From the NCBI GenBank assembly GCA_001414485.1, contig LLEY01000040.1, forward strand, positions 1 through 64,000: a stretch of 64,000 bases of DNA. Direction: 5' to 3'. Position 1 is the stretch's first letter; every line of letters begins with the position of its first letter. The position numbers and the translations under genes are program-made. This DNA comes from Calycina herbarum. Taxonomy: Eukaryota > Ascomycota > Leotiomycetes > Helotiales > Pezizellaceae. The notes below the pieces were generated by a model. That model did not search any database and was not told where the DNA came from. It saw only the letters and a list, made by a program, of their open reading frames with translations. Shown here piece by piece: positions 37,084 to 48,799 of the stretch.

Positions 37084-37516
37084 TGTCACGAATCACGTGC
37101 ACACGTGATGAGTGAAGACCAGGCGGCGTCCTAACAGGTTAAGCACTATCGGAATACTCTTATAATAGATAGGGATCGGTTAGGTTAGCTAAGCGATCTA
37201 AGGATTTTATTATAATAATCATATAACGAAAGGGACCGCTAGATCGCTAGGCGAACTAGCTCGTTAGATCGCTAGCTCGACGAGCGAGTTAGCTACCTAG
37301 GGGAAACGAAGGTTCTATATATACTAGCACGTCTGCTATCTAGATAGGAGCTTCGTACTTAACTTTAGTTATTAATCTTATTATCTTATTTAATATCTTT
37401 AATATAAGTAACAAGTTCACTTCTAAGTAAATAACCTAGTATATCTATACTTCTTACCTATATACTAATCTTCAAGACTTAGTTATCTTATTTAAGTTTG
37501 TTTAAGTTTTATTATA
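37084..37516 (+). repeat. G3 5' LTR
   Basis: 433 bp starting TGTCACGAATCACGTGC. The first about 110 and last about 170 bp match the G2 LTR closely, while the middle (GACCGCTAGATCGCTAGG through GCGAGTTAGCTACC) is unrelated to the G2 middle. Its left end is well preserved, whereas the 3' partner at 43900 starts TATTATAAATTACATATAT, with nearly every CpA/TpG converted. Confidence 0.88.
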
Positions 37517-37559
37517 TTTTAAGCACCTGCTTAGAAGTTTAGTCGCTATAGCCCTAGTA

Positions 37560-40500
37560 ACCCCTACTATAGCAGCTAGCCTAAATACTAGTTAAGTCAA
37601 CGTTATAGGAATATTTAGAAGTATAACTAGAAGAACACCTACTAGTATATAGTTAACTAGGAACGACGACAATGTTAGTATACCGGACGCCCCTAAGCCT
37701 TATAAGGTCGAAGCACTTAAGTCTATTAAAGTTAAGATACTAGATACGTATTATAAGAAGCGAAAGGAACTCGACTTATTCCTTCTCTAAATAGACATCT
37801 ACTTTAACTTTAACTCTAATAAGTTCGAAGGTAATTATAATTCGTAAACTATCTTTACTATCTCCTATCTTAGAGGATTAGCGTTAGAATAGGCTTAGCT
37901 ATACTTAGAGGACTTCTTTAAAAATAAGGATAAAGATAGAAAGATAAAATTAACTAAGATTATGTTTAAATCTTAGAAAGGATTTAAGGCAACTATTAGG
38001 AAAGTCTTTAAAGACTTCGATATAATCTAAATAGCTATATATAAGCTTTTAGAATTACACTAGACCGGATTAGTAATAGATTACGCTAATAAGTTTTAAC
38101 GTTATAGAACGAAGTTAAGATAGAATACGATTACTCTTATAGAACTCTTTTATAGAGGATTAAAGATATATATTTATAAGGAAATAGCTAAGTAGAATAT
38201 ATAGTTCTTAACTATTATAGGTATAATTAAGGAAGTCGTCTAGCTAGATAACTGCTTATATAAATTTAGGAAGAGTAACCCTAGATACAGGGAAAAGAGT
38301 AAAGAGTTAGGAAAGTAGAAGTACTCTTACACTAGTAAGTATAGTAAGGAGGTAAACGCTATATAAAAGAAAACCTTTCTAAAGAAAGAAGGACTTTCCT
38401 AAGAAGAACGAAATCATCAACGCGAGTAGAACTTATATTATAATTATAGCTAACTAAGCTATAAAGTAAATAAGTATAGTAAGAAGAAAGATTCTAAGAG
38501 AAAGAAACAAATTAATACTACTGTTTAATAATAAGTAGCTTTAACTAATTATATTAAACTTATAGATAAGGAGCTTAAAGTATAAGAATATAGAACCTAG
38601 ATTAAAGATAATAAAGGAATTAGTAGAGTATAAGATACTAATAATAATAAGGATCTACTTTTTAAGGAATATTATAATATATAATTAGTAATAGAATCTA
38701 AGCAACCTCTTTAAGTAGAATACGAATTACTACTATTAACTAGTTCTTTAGAGACATTAGGTTTATCTTCTAGTTTAGAAGGAGAAATAAAGAATAAAGA
38801 CCTAGAAGTTAGAGAAACTTAGGCTTTCCTTAGAACTTTTAAACAAGGAAATCAATAGGTATATATTAATAATTAGAAACTAGATTTCTAGAGTCCTTAT
38901 ATAACATAAGAGGTTAATCTAACTATCTTAACAACGTATATAGTTATAAGTAATAACCTTAAAATAATAACTCTAGTTAGTCTAATTACTAGATAGAAAA
39001 CTATTAAAGAAAAGGAACTAGAACAGAAACGCTAACTAATTAAAAAACCTAGCTACTCTAAAGTAGAAGATATATAGAAAATATACGATATATTAAATAA
39101 AATTAGTACGTAGATATAGTAAGTTTTAATAGGATTTAAAGGACGAATTAAAACTCCTTTTCTTAGGATACTATCTAAAGATGTTATACTAAAGGAATTT
39201 AAGTAATATATTATTATTATATTAATTAAAAATAATAGGTTAGTATTTAGAGAATATAACTTATAATAATTATTTAGTATATTATACTAGAAGTAAAGGG
39301 AGCTCGATATAACTAAGTAGGCTAAGACAGAACTAGAGGAATTATACTATCTATTAGTAGAAGAACTATAGTTTATAGAAACAGTTTAAGAGACGATAGT
39401 ATAATAGATATAATATAAACTAAGTCTGACTTTAGACTAGTTATTATAGAAACGATTTAAAGGAATATTACTAAAGCCTACTAGAATAGTAGAATATTAT
39501 TAGATATATAAAGTAGTATTATTAGATAAAGAAGGAGTAGTATTCTTTCCTTAGTCTTAGATTAGAGCTGTTAAAGAAAAGAATTTAAGGGATTATATAT
39601 TTAAAGTTTACTATATAAAACTAGAGATAAGTATACTAGAGGCTACTTTAGATTATCTATATATAGGAGAACTATAGTCTATAGAAGCTATTTTAGAAAC
39701 TAGTTATAAATAGATCTAATATAACTATAGATAAATACTAAAGTAATTTATAAAGGAAATTCCTAAAACTATAAGAATCGTAGAATATAGATTAGTATAT
39801 AAGGTAGTATACGCTAATAAGGAAAGAGTAAGGTTCTTTCTATAGTATAAGGATAAAGAAAGAAAAAAGTATAATCGAGAAAATCGATCTTTTAAAGTCT
39901 AATATATTAAAACAAAGTTAGACACTACTTTAAAAGAAAGATAGTTAGTAATAACTATAGAAGTAAAGGGAAAAAAGTTATAAGTTATAATAGACTCAAG
40001 AGTAATAGGTAACTTTATCTCTTTAATAGCTTAAGAGAAGCTGAACGTTCTAATTAAAGGGATAAGACTATATTAACTAGAAGTAGTTAATAAAATAGAT
40101 ATTATATATTAAGATAGAATTATTAATTAGTAAACTATTCTAATAGAGATTAATATCAAAGGATACTATTTAAATATATAATTTAATATTATTAAAATAG
40201 GAAGTAAGGAAGTAATACTTAGTATACTATAGATTTAAGAATATAATCTAGAAATCGACTAGAAGGCTAGAATAATAACCTTTAGTTAATATAAATACAT
40301 AGGTTCGTATTTATAACTTTAAGGCTAGAATAAGGTTAGCACTACCTCTTCTAAAGTACTAGGACACCTTGTCTAAGGTCCTCTACAGGTTAGTAAGAAA
40401 GCTAATAACGAAATACCTATATAGTATAGAGAATTTAAAGCTTTATTTAAAAACCTAGAAGACTTATAAGCCTTACTAGAACATTACTTATAGGATTATA

Positions 40501-43250
40501 AGATTAAATTAAAAGAGGGTTATTACCTCTTAAAGTAGAAGCTTCAGTTATATAACTAGAAAAGCCTATAAAGAATAGAAAGTTATATAAAAGAAGGTAT
40601 TAAGAAGAGATATATTAAGAGATCTAAGTTACTAATTACTTTAAATATACTTATTATTAAGAAGAAAGATAACCTAGATAAAAGAGTATATATTAATTAT
40701 TAAAAAGTAAATTATACTATAATTAAGAACGCTTATCTACTACTACCTAGCTAATACTTATAAGATAAGTTAAGTAAGGTAGTACGATTTATAAAACTAG
40801 ATTAATAAAACACTTATAAACTTATATAAATAAAAGTTAGAGATAAATAGAAGATAGTATTTACTTTACTATTAAGCTTTTATAAGTATATAGTTATACT
40901 ATTTAGACTTTATAATATACTAGCTATATATTAGAGATAAAATAATAACATTTTAAGAGATCTTCTAAAAGTAATAGTAATTTATTACTTAGATAATATC
41001 CTAATCTTCTTAGAAAAAGAAGAGGAATATAAGAAATATATTAGAAAGGTTTTATAATAACTTATAAAAGTAAACTCTTAATTAAAACTCTTAAAATATA
41101 AGTTTAAAGTAACTTAGATACTTTTCCTAAAATAGGTATTTAGTCTAGAAAAAATAGAAATAAATCTAATAAAGATCTAAGATATCTTAAACTAGAAATT
41201 ACTAAAGAATATAAAAGATATATAGTCCTTCCTTAGATTTATAAACTTTTATTATCTGTTTATATAAGACTATATAAAGATTACTAAACTAATGTTAGTA
41301 CTAGTTAAGAAAGCTATTAAGTTTATATAGAATAAATAGATAAAGAATACTTTTTAGAAAATTAAAATAAGGTTTATAAAAGAACCTATTCTATATAATT
41401 TTAATATAGATAAACCTAATATAATCGAAACAGACGCCTTAGATATAGTAATAGATATGATTTATCTATAACTAAATAATAAGGGAAAACTTATACTTAT
41501 TATATATTATTTAAAAATATTTAACTTAGTATAATAAAACTATAGTATCTTTGATAAGGAATTACTTACTATAGTATTAGCTTTAGAATACTAGAAAATT
41601 TATTTATAGCTAATAAAATACCTAGTTATAGTTTTATCTAACTACAAGAACCTTAAAACGTTTATAATAACTAAGAAACTTATAATAAGATAATTAGCTA
41701 GATAGTTAGAAATATTAAAAGGATTTAATATTATTATTTAATATATAAAAGGAATGTTAAATACTCGAGCTAATACTCTTAGCTAGAAACCTAGATATAA
41801 GAGAAATAAGGAGTATAAGAAGATTATAATCTTAAAAACTCTTAAGAATAGAGACTTAGTACCTACTATATATAAGATAGTAGTAATAAATAACATCTAG
41901 ATAGATAAAATTTAGAAAATATATAAAGGTTATAACTAGTATATAAAAGGGAAATTATAGGTTCCTAGCTTATATACTAAGGAATTTATATAAGAATACT
42001 ATATTATACCTACTTATAGATACTAAGGAATTCGTAGAACCTTCTAAAGAATAAGATAATACTACTATATTAATCAGTTATCTATAATAGTTAAAGAAGT
42101 AATAGTAGAATATAATACCTATACTAGGAATAAAGCTTCCTATTATACTCCTTATAGATAGATAAACACTACTCTAATACTATAGATACCTTAGAAATTA
42201 ATATCTATAGATTTTATTATTAAACTACTAAAATCTAAAGACTTAATAATAGGAGTTAAATATAATATAATCCTAGTTATTATAGAATAACTTATAAAGT
42301 ATATAATTCTTATAATATATATAGAGTTAAGTATAGCTAAGGAATTAGTATTTATATTCCTTAGGGAAGTAGTCTTAAGATATAGACTACTAGAAGAGAT
42401 ACTCTTAGATAGAGACAAGCTCTTTACCTTAAAATTTTAGATCGCTCTTATAAAACGATTAGGTATAAAAAGAAAGCTCTCTATAGCTTTCTACTCTTAA
42501 ATAAATAGAGGAAACGAATAGATAAATTAAGTAGTTAAAACATATCTTTGTTATTATATAAACTACTAATAAGATAATTAGATAGAACTACTACTCTTAG
42601 TATAGTTTACCTATAATAGTTTAGTAATAGAAATAACACTTATTATACTATTCTATACTAATTTTAGATATAAATTATTAGTATATTAAGAACTACTATC
42701 TATAACTATTAATAACCAGCTTACTTGTATTTACGTCTTAAAAATCAAAGAACTATATAAGGAACTTATAGAGGATTTATAATTTATAGCTGAAAGAAAT
42801 ATATACTATTATAATAAATAACGTAGTTAGGAGCTAATACTAAAAGAAGGGAATAAAGTCTACTTAGTATAAAAAAACATTAATATAAAAAGACTAAGTA
42901 ATAAATTAGATTATAAAAAACTTAGACTATTTAAAATCAAACGTGTTAAAGGACCTTTAAATTATAAATTAGTACTACTAAGAATAATAAATATCTACCT
43001 AGTATTCTATATATCCTTACTCGAACTAGTACTACTAGGAACACTACTAGCCTTACTTATAGAAATTCAACTAGTAAACCTAAACACTAAGTATAAAGTT
43101 AAGAGGATTCTTAACTATAGACTTATTAGAGGATAAGTTAGGTATTTAATAAAATAGTTAGATTACTTATATTTAGAAAACACTTAAGAACCTAGAAAAA
43201 ACATTAGCTAGTACTTAGAGAAACTTTAAGAGTTCTACTATTAAAACCTA
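37560..43250 (+). pseudogene. G3 gag-pol remnant
   Basis: Same order and motifs as G2 but with more stops and AT-shifted codons. A zinc-knuckle remnant lies near 38430-38470, a protease-like region near 39985-40020, a reverse transcriptase YYLDNILIFLEK block near 40983-41020, RNase H from about 41390, integrase at about 41880-42700 and a chromodomain-like end near 43090-43240. No frame over 60 codons survives on this strand. A 75-codon minus-strand frame at 42191-42418 is a chance shadow of the AT-rich integrase region. Confidence 0.75.
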
Positions 43251-43257
43251 AGTCTAC

Positions 43258-43581
43258 CTATATTACATAGTTAGTAGGAAAGGACTTAAGAAAGGCTAGG
43301 TCAAGGCCTAGAGCGAGAGCAGGGTCGGAAACGTTAGACGTAGGAAAGGCAGCTAGCCTAGCAGCCTCTTCTTCTATCTACTTCTTTTCTTTCTTCTTCT
43401 TCTTTTCCTTTCTTTTTAATTCTTTAGTAGTATCTAGCTTCTTAAGAGAGTTGAGACTAGCTGCTATCATTCTCTACTTCTAGGTATAAAGCAGCTTCTT
43501 CTACTTATTAACCTAGAGGACTTTCGCTATAGCCTTATCAGCCTCGTCTTCTAGTTGTTAGATCTAAGTATTTATAGACTC
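43258..43581 (-). pseudogene. Antisense coiled-coil ORF in the G3 3' region
   Basis: Counterpart of 36757-37083. Stop TAG at 43258-43260. The frame reads MIAASLNSLKKLD, a Lys/Glu run, then IEEEAARLAAFPT and VSDPALALGLDLAFLKSF. Compared with G2, the Lys/Glu run is longer but the frame is kept on both sides, so the length change is a multiple of three. More stops occur toward the N-terminus. The conservation of residues over both copies suggests the frame once coded. Confidence 0.55.
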
Positions 43582-43899
43582 TTAATCTCGAATAGTTAGT
43601 ATATAGTTTACCTTATAAACGTTATAAGTCTTACTATTCTTTATATAACAACTATAATAATTTAGACTTTTATCTTAAGAGATAATATATTTATTTATAA
43701 AACTAGCTTTTAAATATTAGGTATAAGGTACTATTTTTATTCTAGATAAGTTAATTTCTTTTCTAAAAGTAATATACTTAGTATATTTTATTAAATAATT
43801 AGGTAGTATAGTAAAAAGAGAAGAAGGCTACTAGCCTTCTAATAATATTTCTTAGGTTATACTTAAGCGTAGGGACACGCTAAGCTAAGAAGGGGATAG

Positions 43900-44332
43900 T
43901 ATTATAAATTACATATATATATAATAAGTAAAGACTAGGCAGCGTTCTAATAGGTTAAGTACTATTAGAATACTCTTATAATAGATAGGGATCGGTTAGG
44001 TTAGCTAAGCGATCTAAGGATTTTATTATAATAATTATATAACGAAAGAGACCGCTAGATCGCTAAGTAAACCAGCTCGTTAGATCGCTAGCTCGACAAG
44101 CGAGTTAGCTACCTAGGGGAAACGGAGGTTCTATATATACTAGCACGTCTGCTATCTAGATAGGAGCTTCGTACTTAACTTTAGTTATTAATCTTATTAT
44201 CTTATTTAATATCTTTAATATAAGTAACGAGTTCACTTCTAAGTAAACAACCCGGCGTATCTGTACTTCTTACCTATATACTAACCTTCGAGACTTAGTT
44301 ATCTTGTTTAAGTTCGTTTAAGTTTCGTTATA
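43900..44332 (+). repeat. G3 3' LTR
   Basis: 433 bp, the same length as the 5' copy, heavily TA-shifted at its left end. A purine-rich stretch (GCTAAGAAGGGGATAG) lies directly before it, in the position of a polypurine tract. It is followed by TCGAC. Confidence 0.88.
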
Positions 44333-44661
44333 TCGACGCTCTCCTACTCGTTTACTATAGATATTCGATTAATAATACAAACATCGTAAGACTTGTTTAT
44401 AGTAGTATAGCGACTATACTATGATAGCTTTTAGTCTTTAGAACTAAAATACTCGTGTTCCTTATTAGCGTTTTTATAACAGGTATATAGAGCTATTTTC
44501 TTACTAGATAAATTAATTACTCTACTAAGGGCTTCGTAGTCAGTTCGTCGTAGAGAACGAGGGGTATTTATATTAGAAAAGAAAGAAGGCTGCTAGCCTT
44601 TTAACGATATTTCTTAGGTTGTACTTAAGTATAGGGACACGTTAAGCTAAGAAGAGGATAG

Positions 44662-45095
44662 TGTTACGAATCACGTATATACGTAATAAGTAAAGACTAG
44701 GCAGCGTCCTAATAGGTTAAGCACTATCGGAATACTCTTATAGTAGATAGGGATCGGTTAGGTTAGCTAAGCGATCTAGGGATTTCCTTTGGTTATAATC
44801 ACGTGATGAGAGTTCGCTAGACGGGGCGACAGGTCTAGTAGTCTAGTAGCGACGGAGCGACTAAGCTAGTAAGCTAGTATAAGGAAGGAAGCATCTATAT
44901 AAGACTAGCACGTCTGCTATTAGATAGGAGCTTCGTGCTTAACTTTAGTTATTAATCTTATTATCTTATTTAACATCTTTGATATAAGTAACGAGTTCAC
45001 TTCTAAGTAAACAACCCAGCGCATTTATACTTCTTACTATATACCAACCTTCGAGACTTAGTCATCTTTGTTTAGTTCGTTTAAGTTTCGTTATA
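44662..45095 (+). repeat. G2 3' LTR
   Basis: 434 bp with the G2-type middle (TTCCTTTGGTTATAATCACG). It is preceded by AGCTAAGAAGAGGATAG, a polypurine-like tract, and followed by the CGTAG duplication. Confidence 0.88.
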
Positions 45096-45836
45096 CGTAG
45101 CTACTACGTTCTTTAACTAGAATCGCCTAGATAAACCTATAACTATATACGAATAGCTGAACTAGATAGATATAAAGACACTAGTATAAAGAATATATAA
45201 TACCTAGACTATAGTAAAGGAATTATTAAATAAAGTATAAGAGCGCTATACTAAGTCTATAAACCGGACTTGAAAAGTAGTAGACTTCGACGTAGACGAC
45301 TTTGTTTAGATATTAACTTATAATTAGAAGACAGACTAGCTAAGCTATAAGCTAGACAGATAAAACAAAGGTCTATTCCAGATTATAACTTATAAAAGCT
45401 ACTCTTTCTAGCTCGAATTACTAGACCACTTCTGTATATACTCTGTATTCTATCTATTACTACTCTATAAAGCCGCTATAGATCTATTACCTAGATAGGT
45501 AACGAGCTACCTCTGCTAATATAAGTTACAGATTAGAAAGAGTAGAAAGTAGAAGAAGTCTTAGCTATAAAGATAATTCGTAGAAAGCTCTATTATAAGA
45601 TTAAATAGTTAGGCTATAACTCTAATCTATAGTAGTATCTAGTCTCTAATTTTAAGTATTATCTATATAAGTTATACGACTTTTACCTCGCTAATCTAGC
45701 TCGCGCTAGTCTACTAAAAGCCTTATAAAGCTAGATATAAGCGTAGAAGAACGGTATAGACGATTATAACTATCTTACTAATAACTCGGTTATAATACAA
45801 AGCTTATAAATAAGTTTTGTCAAAAGAGAGAGGTAA

Positions 45837-46193
45837 TATTATAGCGCTGGTCTATAACCTAGAAGAATACACGTAATAGCACGTAATAGCACGTAATCTC
45901 GGTAATTACCTCGGGATATATAGATCTATAATAAGAGCTCTAATAAGAGCTATAGCGAGATCTTAGCCTCTTTATAGCTATAACAAAAGCTATAGCGAGA
46001 TTTCAGCTATATATACTTCTAGCTCTTTATAGCTCGTACGAGATTTCAGCTTCTTATAGTTTATACTTACTTAGTAACTACTTTTCTCTAGATATATAAC
46101 CTATATTACTTTCGTAGATAGAAATATAGCTTTAAATTCTCGTATTTATATATATATACTCTTATATCTTTATCTTCAGTTATAGTTCGTAAT
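45837..46193 (+). repeat. G1 3' LTR (approximate)
   Basis: Starts after the polypurine tract at about 45833 and matches the 5' copy at 25492-25790. It holds extra tandem copies of CACGTAATAG and AGAGCTATAGCGAGAT. The end is uncertain by several bases. Confidence 0.6.
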
Positions 46194-46691
46194 AATAATA
46201 GTTTTTAAGTCTTTAATATTAGAGAGGAAAGTAGACTCTATACTTATAAAGCTATTAATACTAGTATAATAAAGGTTAATCTTATAAATATAAGCTTCTT
46301 AATAATAGAGATTAGGAAAACTATTAAAGCTTTACTTAGTTATATAGAGAATATAGTCTAGTATAAAGCTAATATTTCTTACTAATTTTTTATATATAAT
46401 ATCTTAGTCTTATTACTTAGGCCTAGAGAGTATAATATAGTAATAGTAAATTAGACTTTCTACTATACTATAATATTAGATAATTTAAAGAGAATATAAA
46501 CGAATATTATATTCTATTTTAAGCTTTCTAGTTACTTTCTTAGTATTTATATTTTAGAGAAGACTATATAAGCTAATTATATAAAAGAAGAGAGAGATAA
46601 TTATAGAGTTATTTTTATAAATATTAAGAAGATTCTAAATAGACTTTAATATTAGGTTTTCTTTATAGTTAACTAGGTAGTAAGGTTTAAA
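46194..46691. repeat. RIP-degraded repeat DNA, unclassified
   Basis: Very AT-rich, stop-dense sequence between G1 and the LTR-like repeat. Broken frames are present but no family motif was recognised. It is presumably a fragment of another retroelement. Confidence 0.4.
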
Positions 46692-46696
46692 GCTAT

Positions 46697-46896
46697 TATA
46701 ACAGCTCTTTATAAATATACTAAAAGAAGTACTCGTAGAATAGTACTTATATTCGAGGAAAACTAAACTAAAGAGAGAAGAGAAGAGTTAGTATACTCTA
46801 CCTCTATTTATCTATACTAAGCGAGACTTCGGTAGAACCTCGGTAGGACTGGTTAGGTCGCACGTGATCCAGTCGTATATAACTAAGACTGTTATA
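46697..46896. repeat. Short LTR-like repeat, copy 2, with 5-bp duplication
   Basis: 200 bp starting TATAACAGCTC and ending GACTGTTATA, so the ends are inverted over 8 bp. It is flanked by a perfect GCTAT duplication (46692-46696 and 46897-46901). This fits a solo LTR of a short-LTR element whose TG...CA ends became TA...TA. A second copy lies at 24779-24980 on the far side of the gypsy nest. Confidence 0.75.
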
Positions 46897-46915
46897 GCTA
46901 TATTAATTAAGAATA

Positions 46916-48797
46916 GTTATAGCGTAGTTTATTACCGAGTCGGATATATTACTAAGTTAGATACTTTTCCTTAGTATTAAACTTTAAATATTAATAAATC
47001 AACTATAATATATTAAATTAACTAAAACTAATTAGAATTAGACAAACTAGATATATCTATAGCTTCTTAATAAGTTCGTATATTATAACTAGCTTTTCTA
47101 TAGATTCTATAGTACTACCTAGATAATTACCTCTTTTTATAACTTCTCTCTACTATACGTACGTTACGTCGTACCTACTTATCTATGTTCTTTTGTAATA
47201 TAATATCCTATATATCCTTTATAGTAAGTATACTACCTTAATATATACGAGCCTTTTTAGCTCTACGACGCTTACTTAGAGCTTTGTTTACTACTCGAAG
47301 TATACGTACCTCCGTAGATAAAAGAGTTATTTTATAAGCTATTCTCTTTATATCTTTTGCTAACGTAGTAACTGTTTTAAAAAGTGGAGTTAGCGAGCTT
47401 CTCTAGTAACAGGTAATTCGATTTCGAATAAGAGTTATTTATAAAAGAGCTTTAGCTAGATTAGAAGAGGTCTAGGAGATCTAAGAGTTAGTATTAGTAG
47501 TAGAGAGTTTAGAGAGTATTAGAGTCTATAACTTTATATTAAGCTTTGAAATCATAGTCTATAGATTAAAAGATACTAAGCCAGCTCTATAAAATCTAGT
47601 CTAAGCGTTTTAGGCTATTATTAATTCCTTATTTACTACTATAAAAGCTAGAAAGAACTCTACTTTTGTAATATAGTTAATATAAGCCTTAATAAACGTC
47701 TTAATCTATCGACTATATACCTGCTTTAAGATACTAAAGCACCTAATATCAAGTAGCTAGATTAGATAGAATAAGTAGAAAGGTAGTCTAAGAGTTATAA
47801 TATTATATATCTTATAATATTCTTAGAACTCGGCTGATTTATAACTCTTATATCTATTAAGAATAAGTATTTAATATAGCCTCTTTATATAAGTAGTAGT
47901 ATACTTATTAAAGTATTTTAACTATTCTAGATCTATCTTATTATTTATCTACTTATTACTTATTAGTTTAATAACCTAGTTAGATAAGAGGCCGCTGTTA
48001 GTATACTAGTTTATAAGATAATTCTTCTCTTAAACTACTAAGAATAGAGAAATACTCTAGCTTTTACTATTAATATAAGTAATAGCTATAGCTTATTCTC
48101 TATTCTCTAGCTTAATTACTTTATCTCTATTACGTCGATCTACGTAGATTATAACTATTATAGCGTAGATTATACTTATTATAAACCTAGTCTTATTAAA
48201 GTTATAGAAGTCGTAGTCTAAAATCCTGTATTTTACTCTTATATTTTCTACTAGTTGAAATCACGTGCTAAATTAGCTTAGGATCTTCGTATAAAGCTCT
48301 TTAGAAATCGTAAACGCGATTAAAACATGTCTTAAGAGTCTTAAGAGCTAGTTATCGTTATATAAATCGATAAGCCTAGAGCTTACTAACGTGTTCTACC
48401 TCTCTTAATTCTAGAATAAAATTAGCTATATCTTTAACACTAGTTAGCCGTGGTATAAACTCTCTAGAATCTAGCTTAAGTATATTCTAAGAAATCACCT
48501 CCTCTTCTAGTATAGTTAACTTAAGACTATTAGTCTTAGTTTTAGAGCAGTAGGTTTAGCTAGCTATTCTATTAGAGAGGGTCGAAAGTAGTACTTTGTA
48601 AATCTTTACTACGAAGCGTTAGCTTAGTTTTTTAGACGTTCGAATAGCCTCGATAGCTAGAATAATTCGTACTTCTTTAGTTTAAATTTCTATTTATAGT
48701 AGTTGAGAAAACGCGTGTCAAAGTTAGTAGAGTAGAATATAGAGAAAAGTGTTCGACTCGGTGATATATCTAACTCGGTAATAAACTACGTTATACT
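46916..48797 (-). mobile_element. Pogo/Fot1-type DNA transposon
   Basis: Inverted ends GTTATAGCGTAGTTTATTAC (left) and AGTATAACGTAGTTTATTAC (right, inverted) continue as a terminal repeat of about 55 bp whose later differences are mostly transitions. Both sides have TA (46914-46915 and 48798-48799). The 1882-bp element carries a degraded transposase on the minus strand. Confidence 0.78.
47130..48640 (-). pseudogene. Degraded pogo/Fot1-like transposase
   Basis: Minus-strand broken frames give a DDE-type transposase of the Tc1/mariner pogo branch. The landmark block reads DYDFYNFNKTRF near 48195-48230, where active relatives have an Asp-Glu-Lys/Thr-Gly-Phe motif, followed by VDRRNRDKVIKLENRE near 48090-48140. 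An N-terminal helix-turn-helix region is suggested near 48400-48560. Gln codons are replaced by stops as elsewhere in the block. No intact frame remains. Confidence 0.6.
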
Positions 48798-48799
48798 TA

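Larger units (their letters stand above)
37084..44332 (+). mobile_element. Gypsy retrotransposon G3 (innermost level)
   Basis: Two 433-bp LTRs (37084-37516 and 43900-44332) are flanked by a perfect 5-bp duplication TCGAC (37079-37083 and 44333-44337) inside G2. Total length is 7249 bp. The internal region is homologous to G2 throughout but more degraded, so the two are sister elements of one family. Confidence 0.92.
31128..45095 (+). mobile_element. Gypsy retrotransposon G2 (middle level)
   Basis: Two 434-bp LTRs (31128-31561 and 44662-45095) start TGTTACGAATCACG and end CGTTATA. The flanks are a 5-bp duplication CGTAG (31123-31127 and 45096-45100) within G1 integrase. G3 interrupts it near its 3' end, and without G3 it is about 6.7 kb. 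Removing it restores the G1 frame across the site. The terminal TA in place of CA is the change expected from RIP. Confidence 0.9.
26000..45760 (+). pseudogene. G1 gag-pol remnant, split by two insertions
   Basis: Broken Ty3/gypsy polyprotein on the plus strand, with stops where CAA/CAG is expected. The order fits gypsy: gag-like region to about 27300; a zinc-knuckle remnant near 27110; reverse transcriptase at about 28430-29200, whose active-site block now reads AYLNNILIYSNN near 28890 and is followed by FLGFYNFY near 29130; RNase H at about 29280-29600, continuing after the solo LTR; integrase from about 30180 to 31127, resuming at 45101; and a chromodomain-like end at about 45580-45740 (WLGYNSNL, KLYDFYLANLA). 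The reading frame across the G2 insertion point is continuous when one CGTAG copy is removed. Not functional. Confidence 0.7.
25492..46193 (+). mobile_element. Gypsy retrotransposon G1 (outer level of the nest)
   Basis: LTR-like ends at about 25492-25790 and 45837-46193 share long matches (GAAGAATACACGT, GGTAATTACCTCGGGATATA, CTTTCGTAGATAGAA). A polypurine tract (CAAAAGAGAGAGG, about 45821-45833) lies just before the 3' LTR and sets plus orientation. G2 with its duplication, and an inverted solo LTR with its duplication, interrupt it. Without them it is about 6.3 kb. The exact LTR ends and the target duplication of G1 are blurred by mutation. Confidence 0.75.

Noticed and set aside
42191..42418. 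75-codon minus-strand frame in G3
   Set aside because: Low-complexity Ile/Leu/Ser run arising from AT-rich integrase DNA. The homologous G2 region has no such frame.
24779..46896. One giant LTR element bounded by the two 200-bp repeats
   Set aside because: The right copy has its own GCTAT duplication on both sides, so it inserted by itself. Internal content belongs to G1, which has its own LTRs.
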